Assembly: GCF_964204645.1 (NCBI RefSeq)
Contig: NC_134028.1
Coordinates: 20,868,153-20,932,152 of the forward strand
Direction of reading: 5' to 3'
DNA: 64,000 nt
Origin: Tubulanus polymorphus
Taxonomy: Eukaryota; Nemertea; Palaeonemertea; Tubulaniformes; Tubulanidae
A model generated the notes under the pieces. It did no database searches. It was not told the origin of the DNA and was given only the letters and a program-made list of their open reading frames with translations. Shown here piece after piece: positions 9,454-20,720 of this stretch (positions within the stretch are counted from its first letter, which is position 1; every line of letters starts with the position of its first letter). The position numbers were made by a program, and so were the translations under genes.

Positions 9454-10422
9454 ATGGTTGCAACTTCCATTCTTCAGAACCTCACAAATCCCACTAATAT
9501 TTACACAGGCCTCGTACTGGCTGCAACTACGATAAACGGAACCTATCTGTGGTGTTACCTCGTATTCGCCAGTCTTTGTTTAATTCTCGGATTCATCGGC
9601 AATTTCCTGATTGTAATAGTTATGATGCAACGTAAACTATGGCGACGTTCTTTCAGTCGTATGTTCGTTCAACTAGCCGTCTGCGACACTTTGGTTCTCA
9701 TCTGTTATTCGATAAAATATATCAACGTTATATCGTATACTTTTTACGGGAGGGAATTATTGGTCAAACCATTAACGCGAGTTCAATGTATATGTTTTGA
9801 GTATATCATATCATTGTGCCTATCGAGCAGTCCGTGGACGCTGGTCCTCGTAGCAACCGAGCGAATGTGTGTGGTTTGCTTTCCGTTTAGAGGTCCTCGT
9901 TTCTGGAGCCCGAATACTGCTTCTATACTCTGTTCCTCCGTAATCTGCTTCGTAGCCCTGGGTCATAGCTATTTATTTGTAACTATCGATATTAGTGGCA
10001 ACGGTTGTATCATCAAAAATGTTCTCACATTTACCAAGCCTTTGTTAACGTCTATTATTTTCTCTGTCGGCCCGTTTATTTCGTTAGCGATCATGTCCAC
10101 AATAACTTCGATCACTTTATTCAGAAAAAAGGCCAACTCAGAAACAACCCGAGCATCGAAATACTCAAACCAGGTAACCGTGTTAGTTCTGTTACTGTGC
10201 GCCTTCTTCATGGTTACAACATTCCCAACAGTTATTATGAGCCCTTTTCTCAGTACTAATTCGGAATTGAAAAATATCTTCGCTGCCCTAATTGATATCT
10301 TAGCGATAAACTATTCGTTTAATCTCTACTTGTATCTGGTGACGGGAAAAGAAATCAGAAACGAATTGCGGAATTTGATTTTCGAAAAGAGACGCGATAT
10401 ATCACTGTATGTCAAACCTTAA
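9454..10422 (+). CDS. GPCR A, class A orphan receptor (unit 1)
   Basis: A single-exon, 322-residue seven-transmembrane receptor of the rhodopsin class, expected at the plasma membrane. Landmarks are Asn50 in TM1 (GFIGN), Asp78 in TM2 (LAVCD), Cys112 at the top of TM3 with Cys185 in extracellular loop 2 (canonical disulfide pair), and Glu136-Arg137 in place of DRY. TM6 reads CAFFMVTTFP, a CWxP variant, and TM7 reads NLYLY in place of NPxxY. N-terminal sequons (NLT, NGT) are present. The fold is clear; the ligand is not, although the motif variants resemble invertebrate peptide-receptor expansions. The ATG at 9454 gives a full extracellular N-terminus. This copy differs from unit 4 only at residue 2 (Val for Ala). 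Confidence 0.88.
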   Translation: MVATSILQNLTNPTNIYTGLVLAATTINGTYLWCYLVFASLCLILGFIGNFLIVIVMMQRKLWRRSFSRMFVQLAVCDTLVLICYSIKYINVISYTFYGRELLVKPLTRVQCICFEYIISLCLSSSPWTLVLVATERMCVVCFPFRGPRFWSPNTASILCSSVICFVALGHSYLFVTIDISGNGCIIKNVLTFTKPLLTSIIFSVGPFISLAIMSTITSITLFRKKANSETTRASKYSNQVTVLVLLLCAFFMVTTFPTVIMSPFLSTNSELKNIFAALIDILAINYSFNLYLYLVTGKEIRNELRNLIFEKRRDISLYVKP

Positions 10423-11121
10423 AACCCATCATCTCTGTAGTCTAAAATTACAATCGCAGAAGTTATAGCTATATCAGTACCGCGTTCAGTTTTCTATCTA
10501 ATAGATTCAATCAATTATAAAATCTTTATCCGCTAAATTATACCAGTAACTCTCCAATAAAAATGGCATTCTCTGCCGGTCGAAGATGAGGAAATATTAT
10601 GCAGTTTCGGGTTCTGTCTTCGACATAAGTACAAATGCCATATACGTTGAACGGAGCCCCCTCTGCCACACGACAATGATCCATTGACATAGGGGGGCCA
10701 TCAATTTTTGAAAAGTGCTCTTTCTCCAAATATTTGTGTCATATCCTATAGAACGGCCCCTTTTCGAGTCTCCCTTAAAAAAAGATATTCAAATGCGACG
10801 TACGGCCCTGACTTCCAGAATCAGTTAGCATTTACAGGGATAATCGGGGACTGAAATTCGGCGGCACCTGTGTGAATTTGACTGTTACAAGTAGAAACTG
10901 ACAAAAAAATTCAGAACACATCAAAGCCTGTGCCCGAAGCGTAATTTATCGTCTCCAGCAATTTCAGTGACATTATCAATACGCTATCAGATGAAGCTCA
11001 TGGAAAAAAGGTAATGAGTGCTTGGACCGTCTACTTCATGGCGCAATCGATTGAGTAAAACTAAGTTTAGAGAGCTTACAGATGCTAACAAAAATTATCA
11101 CGTGCTGCAAACGGAACATCT

Positions 11122-11312
11122 CTATGAAGCCCGATAGATAACGAATATACGATGATTGTAACGAGTTTAGTTCTGACAGTCGGATACGGATGATAATCAT
11201 TCATGACGCGGATGTTAATCAGACGATCTGCGACGTCTTGAAGTAAAGTGTAGTGACAAGTTCCGCCGAATTTGTAATTGAACCCGTCAAACGAGGCGTA
11301 CGATAGATCATC
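11122..11312 (-). pseudogene. Duplicated VWD exon fragment (unit 1)
   Basis: On the minus strand about 63 codons closely match the N-terminal part of exon 7 of the BMPER-like gene (13160-12970), including LSYASFDGFNYKFGGTC and the stretch up to LSIGLHRD. It lies about 0.75 kb past the gene's last exon in the direction of transcription. No acceptor or donor comparable to the real exon is visible, so it looks like a partial internal duplication. It recurs at 27098-27288, 46731-46912 (with a small frame-breaking deletion) and 62657-62847. Confidence 0.75.
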
Positions 11313-11967
11313 TTAGTTCTGATCAGATAGGGTCTACTTTCTTCGCTTTTTGAAATCAACTTAAGCAAAATTTTTACGATTTCTTTTTTACGACGGCGCC
11401 CGGGGCTGGACAGAGCATACCATCTCTTAACATGATGACGAATTTTGTGCATACTACGACGAGTGAAGTTTCACGATAAATTATTATAAAATAACGATAA
11501 AAAAGTGTTTTATTTCAAACATATCTGTAGATATAAAAACATTGATCATATTTACATTCAAACCTGAAAGAAATAGATATGTTATTAACAAACAAATACA
11601 ATTTGAAATCCTTATAAAAGCACAGTGTATGAAAATTGTAACATCACAAAAATTCAAAACGTCGAATTTGCACTAAATTATTATGAAAAGTTGCATAAAT
11701 TTACATAAATTACACCCTGCAAAACCAAGTCATGACATGATAACAAAGTTACATAAAACGATATTGAAGATAAACGTATTGAAAACAATCTACAAAATAT
11801 GAAACTATTCTGAAATCATTCACTACAAAATAAACAAAAATCCTGAAAAAGCAAAAACTCTGAAATAGAAAATTTAATTAGTAACAACAAGAAAAACAAC
11901 AGGAGCAGCGACATAAATATAACATCAATCATCATTAATGATGCACATCACTTAAAACAGAGTAACA

Positions 11968-11973
11968 TTTTAT
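11968..11973 (-). terminator. Poly(A) signal of the BMPER-like gene
   Basis: AATAAA on the minus strand lies about 90 bases past the stop codon at 12063. It is the first canonical signal downstream, and the same hexamer recurs in the other units. Confidence 0.5.
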
Positions 11974-12062
11974 TTTTACTTAATCTAAGTCATCAGGAAC
12001 ATCAGGAATCTAAGTCATCAGTTTGAGAACAGGTTTTATCATTATGTAGGATCTCGCTGGTT

Positions 12063-15000
12063 CTAATCCAATATGGCGTTCTCCGACTCATCACCAACTA
12101 CAACACCTCCTAACGATCGTAACAACAACGGCATTTTCCCTCTTCTTTTCTGCTTGTGTTGTTTCTTCAAGTTTTTCTTGTTCTTCGAAGAGTTAGAGTC
12201 GTGTTGTTTCTGCCGAGTAGAATGGTCACATTGAGAATGTTTAGGTAGTTTGAGTTGTATGTTGTGCTCGGCGCATTCTTTTACGTAAAACTTCACGATA
12301 GCGCATTCGCAGTTTCTACCCGAAGGACATTCACAAACGTTATCAGTACAAGCCCTGAAAATGAAATAGAAATAAACCATTACCAGTCTAGTTTTTCTTT
12401 CATTATTTTCGTAACTCTCCTTACTCGGTACCAGCCAAATGAGGAAACTGATGGTGCAATTATACCAATAATGTATTACTCAAAACGTGGAAGTAAGAAC
12501 TTTACTATAGAATTAGATATTTACCTGAGAAATGGTTGGACGGGGACTTTCTTGTGGCATTTTTTGAACGCCGGACTCTTTAAGACAGCACATTTCTGAT
12601 GAGCGCGAACTCGCTGATCCACAGTTTTACACGACGACTTTCTACTATTAAACGGTTCGTCGCAGTTACATTTACCACCGACTCGCCACGACTTTGCGAA
12701 AACCTCCGAATCCGAGACAATTTCCTGCTTGAATTTCATTTTACTATCGTCTTTTACGACTTGATTGAAATTACCGCAAAGACCGCCTAATTTATTCTGC
12801 CAATTCGCAGTTACGTAAACATTGATATCGCCTTGTTTACTCCAGGTTAATCTGAATCCGTTTATCATATTGACGACCACTGTCGCGTTTTTGACGACTT
12901 CGATAGTAAAGTTTTCATGTTTGAACGGAACAGCGATTTTACTACGATTCACTCTGATATCCAGATCTCGATGAAGCCCGATAGATAACGAAGATACGAT
13001 GATTGTAACGAGTTTTGTTCTGACAGTCGGATACGGATGATACTCATTCTTGACGCGGATGTTTATCAGGCGATCTGCGACGTCTTGAAGTAAGGTGTAG
13101 CGACAAGTTCCGCCGAATTTGTAATTGAACCCGTCAAATGAAGCGTACGATAAATAATCCTTGTTCGAGTTAGTAACTGAACAGATACTATGAGCCGCGA
13201 CACATAGTGGGCAACATTCTCCATGAGGCCGATAGAGAATAGATTTCTGAAAAAAATGAAAAGATGTAATGTATTCAAGTTTCATGATTTCACGCAAACA
13301 TGAAATGATTTAAACGCCAACGAAAAACAAATGGATGACGGGCAGCAACAAAACATATCAAACTAAAATAAATCCCCACATTTAGAATAAAAAAAGCCCG
13401 AAAGTATCCCTGCAAAAAAGTATTAGGATATGGTCGAAACATCGAGTAGGTATTCGCTCAAGAAATAATGGAACAATAATTATTTGTTTTTTCAATCACT
13501 GATGATTTTGATATCAATTCCTCAATTGTACCAGGATTTCAACCATGAAAACTTAGATATTTACCTGTGAACATTTAGGAGTTGAACCACACGTTATTTC
13601 TTGGCAGGTGACGTTTCCATCTTTACAACTACAATCAGTACAGGATCCATCCTTCCAGATCTGATCAATCTGTAAATAGAATACTACTGAGTTCAAGGTT
13701 GGAATAAAGGACGGATTAGCATCGAAGATAGGGATTTAATTCAAATTTTAAAAGACAGTTTCTTCCTCTTTTATGAAAAATATACTACAATGTACAGGGA
13801 TATTTCGTCTATGCTTAACCTATGGTTATTCGAATATCTGTTTCAAATAATGGTCTTATGCCCTTAACTCAAATAGTAAGATATTTACCTTGTACATTTT
13901 GCCTTTGTATGCACATCCAGCTGGACGCTTACATTTCGGACAACACGATTTCTTATCGTAGACCAAGAATTGTTTCGGGCAATTCAGATCTGGACACGAT
14001 TTACGATAACACTGCATCCCGCCCTTGTAACAAGAACATTTCGTGCATTTATCCGGCATGAAATGTCGATTTTCTTGATGAAGATGACCGCGAAATAAAC
14101 AACTGCCGTGAATAGAACTGACCGATACGGCTTCTTTACCTGCAAGAAAAATTGAATTCGATTTAATAGGCAAATCCACAAAAATTATTTTTCTTAACCC
14201 TTGGGTTAGATGCCGAGGGAGGGTAGAGAATAGAAGAAACTTTGGCCAAAGAATTGTGCAACCACCAGGACTCGAACCCATGTGCCCTGGACATCTTAAA
14301 AGATTACTTACCTTTACAAATTGGACAGCACTCGTTTTCTTCGTGTACTTGATATTTTTGTGGACAATTTAAAACTGGGCAAACTTTCCGAATACACGTC
14401 AATTCACCCGACTGAAATACAATGATAACAATGACAATGACAAATTGAACGTGTATATATCAGTGAAATACGTATGAAGTGCTCTAAAATTTTAGAACTA
14501 AACATGATTATTCGTTTATACCTGGCATTTACATGTTGTGCACTTTTCACCGGGTTTTGTCATTGATTTCCCATCTTCGACGGTAATTCCGTCCAGAACG
14601 CAACCTTTAGTGTTCTCTTTCTCGCTGCTACAGGCCGGGCAACATTGACCCGGTTTATATATCTGTTCACGACATCCCGCGCGACATTGTACTTTACTAT
14701 GAGTTAGAACACCGGACTGAAGAAAATATTTTAAAAAAAATTTTAACATACGTTTTGAACATGTAACAATCAGGATCCAGTGAGTTAGAATCAGATATTT
14801 TTCATTCGGTTTAGTGAATTAAATTTCTAACGCCTTACACTGCGGAACTGGGTCGTAGCACTACCAGCACCAGCAACGGATATTTTCAGACGAACGTGAC
14901 ATAGGCCTATTATTTGAGAAATCCAGATTAAATTTACTTACCGAACACGAGTGCTGTTTACAGGGATCTTTTTCGTCAATCCATTCAGCTCCACTTTTAT

Positions 15001-15177
15001 ATTCTTTATTCCGATATTTACAGCCTATGATTATCAAAGAATCAGCATTTATATATCATCTGATAATATGTTAATTTATGTGTCATTATCATTAGATATG
15101 ATAAGATATGAAGACTAACCCGTTACTGAATAGATTACTGAAATCAACACAATCATTTTCAAGATGTAATAATCCAT
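12063..15177 (-). CDS. Crossveinless-2/BMPER-like secreted BMP modulator (unit 1)
   Basis: Eight coding exons: 15177-15120, 15024-14942, 14716-14522, 14411-14312, 14139-13889, 13669-13565, 13246-12525 and 12354-12063. All phases agree and all introns are GT-AG, giving 601 residues. A signal peptide (about 1-20) is followed by four VWC domains (21-76, 86-144, 159-215, 221-279; each ends CCPxC), a VWD domain (about 286-455, GLCGNFN near 419) and a C8 domain (about 475-545), then a Lys-rich tail. This architecture is that of crossveinless-2/BMPER, an extracellular protein that binds BMPs through VWC domains and tunes signalling. Differences from the usual form: four VWC domains rather than five, no TIL domain, and no GDPH cleavage motif at the start of VWD (NKDYLSYASFDG instead). 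It converges with GPCR A. Confidence 0.88.
14268..14278 (-). repeat. tRNA-like B box in intron 4, possible SINE fragment
   Basis: The minus strand reads GGTTCGAGTCC, a perfect RNA polymerase III B-box word, followed by about 100 bases of unassigned sequence. No A box and no cloverleaf is apparent, so this is not a tRNA gene; a truncated tRNA-derived SINE is possible. It recurs at 30243-30253 and 49866-49876. Confidence 0.35.
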
Positions 15178-16030
15178 TATAATCTTTCAATTCTTTGAGT
15201 GGTAATCCGTCAATCATCGATTGAATGTTAATTCGTTAATCCCGCGTTTACTGATTATCCGCTAATCCAATGATAGTGATGATGATGACTAGTCATTGAC
15301 TGAACTGATTTGTTGATGTCGCATCAGATTGTTTTATACCGGGATCATCTATCACTCAAACCCGACACGTGAGAGAGGAGCACATGTCATTAATTAAACA
15401 CTGGCGACTGACATTAATTACCTGATTACATATTTTCGACTTCTGTGAACTGTTCTGATGCTGTTCTAATTATTGTAATTGAGTAAAATCAATTAAGCTC
15501 TAATTAACTCTAAAACGACGTACGATATAGATTGATTAATCACATCCAGTAATTACAACGTGACGAACTCTACTTTCGTCGAATGAAAAATTCGATGTTT
15601 TCATACGCATCCAATTAACTCCCTTTCAAAGTTTGAAAACCAACTATACACAAATTTTAAAACAGTTAAAGCGAATTTCATTCATCAAATATTAGAATCA
15701 AAAGACATGACGCTTCCAACTCGCACTAGAGTCAGGTGTCTACTCTCCACGTCAGAGTGTGGCTATTCTACTATCACCTCCTTCGGGGTTTGTGTTTTAG
15801 TTTTTGGGTGTTTGTCGGTTGTTTTCCGCTTTTCTTGGGCGTGTGTTTGGTGGAGTCGCCTGGAAGCTGGTCTCGGTTTTTCAATGTCTCGTCTATTTGT
15901 GTAGTAAATTCGCACAGCAGGAAGTGATAATATGTTTCTTTGTTAGGCAACTGTGAACATCTTAATATGCATATGAAATAAATGCATGTACAACGTATTC
16001 ATTTCCTCAGCAACGACAAAAAGTATAAAG

Positions 16031-16122
16031 CAGGACCCAGTTCTACAGTTGTGAGTGAGTTAAAGTTCAATGAGTTAACTCGGAGTTTAATCTGAACTCG
16101 AAACTGTTTAACTGGACCCAGG
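16031..16122. mobile_element. CAGGGTCC palindromic MITE, shorter member (unit 1)
   Basis: The termini caggacccagttctacagtt and aaactgtttaactggaccca are imperfect inverted repeats around a gagttaactc core. It recurs at 32006-32097 and 51629-51720. Confidence 0.6.
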
Positions 16123-16208
16123 ACAATATATAATGATATTAATCGCACCATACACATGTCGATTTATTTGATAAGCCAGTTGAAAATAGAACAAAACCCA
16201 ACTTGTCG

Positions 16209-16338
16209 CTTACCGGTTCAGGGTCCAATTCCACAGTTCCGAGTTAGGATTTAGCTCCGAGTTAACTCATTGAAAATGAACTAGCTTTAACTCAAGAGTT
16301 AACTCTAACTCACAACTGGGGAACTGGGCCCTGGTAAG
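16209..16338. mobile_element. CAGGGTCC palindromic MITE, longer member (unit 1)
   Basis: The left end cagggtccaattccacagtt and right end aactggggaactgggccctg are inverted repeats. Pairing extends outward to cttacc/ggtaag and inward to gagttaactc. No target duplication is clear. Fragments of the same family lie outside the array at 2141 and 4431. It recurs at 32184-32313 and 51807-51936. Confidence 0.65.
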
Positions 16339-16847
16339 ATAAAAGATTGGTTACACGAATCAGAAATTCCAATTGTGTAGTTCGTTTTTTTTTTCAGGTT
16401 CGCTTCCAGCTCGTGTTGCTATTATTTCAATGGGCAGAAAATCCATACTACTCTCGCTGTGTTAATTGCGGCTATATGTATTGTCTTCATTCAGTATATG
16501 ACATCGTGGGTGGTTTAAGTATAAATCATTGTTCATGAAAAGAGTAAATTCTATGTTGTCTATTATCGGAACAAGATTGATTCGTAAATACGAAATGCGC
16601 GTGTAGTATGATAAATATATATAACTACTCAAAAGTTCTATTTAAAAAGATGAAAATGTTTGTTTTTTTCAAAAACATCTATTTCAACTCATCTAACATT
16701 TGACGTATACATGTATGTATGTTTCTAGAGATAATTGCACCCTGCTGAACGACCGTGCCGTATCACGACACAGGTATCAAATTTGATTTAGAAGTTTAAT
16801 TGGGCGTGTTGGGTAATCCGCGACGAAATTCCTATAGCAGCTCGAGA

Positions 16848-17861
16848 ATGAATGGTAGTATGAACTACAGCAGCAGCAATAGCAGCAGCAGCGGTAATGG
16901 TGACGGATTGAGATGTCCTGTGATGAAAATCAGTGAAATCCTTACGATGTTAAACATATTTTATGTCGGGCCGATTTGTGTCGTCGGCATCGCATTGAAT
17001 GTCTTAAACATACTTATTTTACGGTCGTTTCGTTCGCCGATCGTATCCGTTTACCTTTTACAGTTACTAGCGGCAGCCGACATATTTTACCTGGTCAGTT
17101 CTTTTTTCTATTTCACCGTCAGATTTTCGGCTTATTACTTCATGAAAGGTGAAATCGTCTTCCGTCTCAATGGCGGTAACATCTTTCCGCGGTTCTACAT
17201 ACCGGCGCTTGAAATTTACGGCTTTTCGATTCTATTTCGCAACATCTTCGTGCCAGTCGTTTCGGTTGACCGGGCGGTGAATTTGTATTTTCCGTTTTTC
17301 GCCCGCCGCCACGTCACAAAAAGGCGGGTGACGACCGTATTCGTGATCCTATTGGTTGTCTGTTTTTTCGGCCGTGGTTACTATATGCTATTCGGAGTCG
17401 GGAAATTTGGATACCGACCGAACAAATGCGACCAAACGATGGAAATCTACGCGCTGAAACGAAGTCCTTTCATCAAGAAAATGCATAATTTGAGATACTA
17501 CCTTTGCGTGTCGTTCGGACCAATGCTCGTACTTATAACTTTGAACTGCCTGATTACATATAAAGTCGTATTTCGAACCGGAATCGGGGCGGCTCCGTCG
17601 AAAGCACGCTCACCATCTAACGCGCAAGCCACGAAAACCGTATTAACGATCGTGTCGTTGTTTATCGTTTGTGAAATGGGCCCTGTTATCGATCGGTTGA
17701 GTCAGCTGATTTTGGGCCGCCGATATACATGGCATCCGCATCTCCGGAAAGCGTCGCTCTATTTGTCCGTGAATGATTCTTTTTTGAATTTTTTTGTCTA
17801 TGTGGCAGCAAATTCGCGATTCCGCAAGATATTCGTGAATATGCTAAAACGGGTGAAATAA
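16848..17861 (+). CDS. GPCR B, class A orphan receptor, intact copy (unit 1)
   Basis: 337 residues in one exon. The frame is open upstream to 16800, but that start would be TTG; the first ATG is at 16848. The N-terminus is Ser/Asn-rich with several sequons, then seven TM segments: Asn51 in TM1 (ALNVLN), Asp78 in TM2 (AAADIF), Asp141-Arg142 in TM3 (VDRAVNLYFP) and TM7 NDSFLNFFVY. TM6 is unusual: LFIVCEMGPVIDRL (271-284) replaces the CWxP region, closely like GPCR C. Extracellular loop 2 has Cys194, but no cysteine is seen at the usual top-of-TM3 site; Cys23 in the N-terminus could be its partner. It looks like an FMRFamide-receptor-type peptide receptor; ligand unknown. It is the only intact copy in the window. 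Confidence 0.85.
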   Translation: MNGSMNYSSSNSSSSGNGDGLRCPVMKISEILTMLNIFYVGPICVVGIALNVLNILILRSFRSPIVSVYLLQLLAAADIFYLVSSFFYFTVRFSAYYFMKGEIVFRLNGGNIFPRFYIPALEIYGFSILFRNIFVPVVSVDRAVNLYFPFFARRHVTKRRVTTVFVILLVVCFFGRGYYMLFGVGKFGYRPNKCDQTMEIYALKRSPFIKKMHNLRYYLCVSFGPMLVLITLNCLITYKVVFRTGIGAAPSKARSPSNAQATKTVLTIVSLFIVCEMGPVIDRLSQLILGRRYTWHPHLRKASLYLSVNDSFLNFFVYVAANSRFRKIFVNMLKRVK

Positions 17862-17889
17862 GAAATTCATTCCAATTCCGGATTACAAA

Positions 17890-18290
17890 CTCTCTACCGG
17901 CCGCTTCTATCAGGTGCCAAAATTAGGCTCGGGCCTGGTCCGACGTTTTTGGTCGGGCCAAATTTGGCCCGGGCCAAACAAGCTCGGGCCCATTTGGCAC
18001 CCGTGTGAACAGTTTTTCCGGGCCAAACTTGACACGGGCCAAAAATGCATGTGTGATCGCGGCTATAGAGACGCATGGCTTACCAAAGAGCGCGCCGATT
18101 TTCATGTTCAAATTCAAACCCATTCAGTCAATACTAAACAATGCTTAAACCATGGAATCTAAAACGAGTCCATACTTAAACAAAGCGAAGTGACTGACTT
18201 CTAGAACCAGTTTAAGTTAACACGCTTAATTTGACTCAGGTCTGGTCCGTCGTTTTTGGTCGGGCAATTAGGCACGGGTCCATTTTGCAG
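17890..18290. repeat. GGGCC-rich degenerate repeat
   Basis: The words cgggcc and gggccaaa recur about every 15-30 bases between 17925 and 18045. The longer motif ctggtccg-cgtttttggtcgggc appears at about 17935 and again at 18243. Open frames here on both strands follow the repeat and are not taken as genes. Equivalents start near 33865 and 53488. Confidence 0.5.
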
Positions 18291-18399
18291 TTTTTTTTTC
18301 GCCAGATCTCTCCACCCCTACACCTTCTAACTTGATTTTTATCATCCACGTATTTACATTTCGATTTTGTCAGCTTGTGTTAATTTTATACTCCTGTAA

Positions 18400-18431
18400 A
18401 GCACACTGATTACAATTTACAGCAGTGTGCT
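18400..18431. repeat. 9 bp hairpin AGCACACTG
   Basis: AGCACACTG (18400-18408) and its complement (18423-18431) are separated by 14 bases. Found in every complete unit. Confidence 0.5.
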
Positions 18432-18834
18432 GTATAATGAAATAAGTAATATTGATTATTAATATCAATTTCAAGTGTGAATTTGTAGTTGAAAAATAAT
18501 TGATTTGATTAACAATATAATTTGATCTAGACATCCCAGCGTCAATCAATCAAGAAAAAATTTAACTAGTCAAAGACTCAAGATCAAGTAAAGAAAACGA
18601 AAGATGCATTCTAACAACTGATTGCGATGTGAAGACTATATTAGGCTCATTATTAGAACCTACACTACAGCTATTTAACTTTCTAAAGATGATTCGTCGC
18701 AGACCCTCACATACCGTGTACATTATCACTCAAATTGCCTAAATATGTCTGGTGCCGTCGCTATAGTATACTACTTATTAAAAACAATGATTACACCAAT
18801 ATAATTAATATAAGCTCAGGTTTTTAGCGTTTAG

Positions 18835-19020
18835 TGGTTTGGAAGAACATTGATCCCAAGGCTATATTTCGAATAACAGACCAGGTCCAGTTTCCTTCGT
18901 TTGACATTCGGAGGAACATTCCTCCCGAAGTCGATACTTTGAATATCAGACCTGAAGGTCAAATTCTCCTCGTTTGACCTTGGGAGGAATATTCCTCCCA
19001 AAGTCAATTTTCACAATAGC
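18835..19020 (+). repeat. Minisatellite with palindromic core ggaggaatattcctcc (unit 1)
   Basis: Units of roughly 55-80 bp each contain a palindrome: a degenerate ggaagaacattgatcc, then ggaggaacattcctcc and gggaggaatattcctccc, each followed by aaGTC and an AT-rich spacer. There are three units here and in unit 3, and four in unit 2. Confidence 0.7.
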
Positions 19021-19300
19021 GGTCCTCTTAATTGATGACACTCAATGAACGAGCGGCTCAGATTTCGATTGTGCGCCTATCGCGCTTTCTGTAAATGTGA
19101 AGACCTCGGGGGCATTATGTTCTCTATAGCCCGACACAATCCCACATTCCGGACTGTTAATAGGTCGATTTTACGGCAGAGTCGACATGTTTCACCAATT
19201 CTTAACTGTTCATTTATGAATATGTGAGGACTTATGAACTAAAAATTAGTTAAATTTTTGATACATTTTGAGAAAGTCATTTGAGACTGCGTTAGAAATG

Positions 19301-19417
19301 ATAAATTCACACGTAAATGTATGACATAATGCTGCGTTATATTTCACGGTCCAGCAACATCCGGGAACCTAAAGTACGTGATTTACTTATCGACTTGATT
19401 ATGGTAATATGTGGTAA
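19301..19417 (+). repeat. Second copy of the GPCR A upstream block (unit 1)
   Basis: Diverged but collinear with 9255-9373: ataaattcacacgtaaatg, then atttcacggtccagcaa, then tgatttactta and atggtaatatgtggtaa. It lies about 1.3 kb upstream of GPCR C. Equivalents start near 35386 and 54899. Confidence 0.6.
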
Positions 19418-19910
19418 GGGAAGAGATAATACGAGCCATGAGACGGGAAAATACACAATATACACAGCATTTAGCCGAACGTTGATCTAAATATGCATAT
19501 CATTTTAATATACATGTAGAACTTTTAATTTCTGGCTGAATTTATAGTGGGATTTCTCTCGTTAAGATGTTTTTTTTTCGTTCTGTCAAAGCTACGTGTT
19601 CCAGAATATAGTTCTCGATTAACCAACTGCTACATTTTATATCTTACATTCCTTTTCTCGGTTTCAGTTTATCCAAGCTTTGCTTTTTCAGATGAACCCG
19701 AGTTTTATATGACAACATGGTGTATTGATTTTCACATTGTACGAACAGTTGCAATTTATTTCTGAAGCAAACAACTGAATAAACTGAAAGTCGACCTTGA
19801 CACAAATTATCCATTCATGCGATGTAGATTGAACTCTCGCTTTTCGACATGTCGATTTATATCACACTTATACTCGATATACACTTTGTAACGAAAAAGC
19901 CTTAATAAAC

Positions 19911-20530
<620 letters not shown>

Positions 20531-20720
20531 CCGAGCTACTAAATTCACGACGTTAGATGATAAAAAATCATATCATTAATGAGATATTTTATACATACCC
20601 CTAATCGGATACACAGTGAACGTTCGTTCTATCCTATCGTCATAACTAATCGGATTCGTTTTTGAAAGGTGTCGTGGATAGTACAGTTCTACTGCAGCTT
20701 GGTCGCTCACAGGTCGTGGG

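Larger units (their letters stand above)
10423..12062. other. Region between GPCR A and the BMPER-like gene
   Basis: The two genes converge here. It holds a VWD pseudo-exon on the minus strand (11122-11312), then very AT-rich sequence (11460-12000) that includes the probable BMPER-like poly(A) signal. At about 10855-10875 the plus strand reads KFGGTC, like the VWD core, but the match is too short to call. Equivalents are 26400-28038, 46033-47663 and 61951-63597. Confidence 0.5.
15178..16847. other. Region between the BMPER-like gene and GPCR B
   Basis: The two genes are divergent, so both promoters should lie here. It contains two members of the CAGGGTCC palindromic MITE family (16031-16122 and 16209-16338). 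Short open frames at 15707-15904 and 16347-16538 are identical between units but show no recognisable protein. Equivalents are 31153-32822 and 50776-52445. Confidence 0.45.

Noticed and set aside
10538-10729. 63-codon minus-strand frame between GPCR A and the VWD pseudo-exon
   Set aside because: No motif, and it is frameshifted in unit 3.
15707-15927. Two overlapping short open frames, identical in units 1-3
   Set aside because: Identity between units reflects recent duplication and not selection. No recognisable domain, and overlapping frames are equally conserved.
16347-16538. 63-codon open frame preserved in three units
   Set aside because: Same reasoning: no motif, and the surrounding noncoding sequence is equally conserved.
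16800-16847. N-terminal extension of GPCR B by 16 codons
   Set aside because: The extended frame would begin with TTG; the first ATG at 16848 gives a normal receptor N-terminus.
17894-18162. Overlapping open frames in the GGGCC-rich repeat
   Set aside because: Repetitive composition; frames on both strands are open together and have no domain.
18835-19020. CRISPR-like array (palindromic repeats with spacers)
   Set aside because: The host is a eukaryote, spacers are themselves related, and there are only three units.
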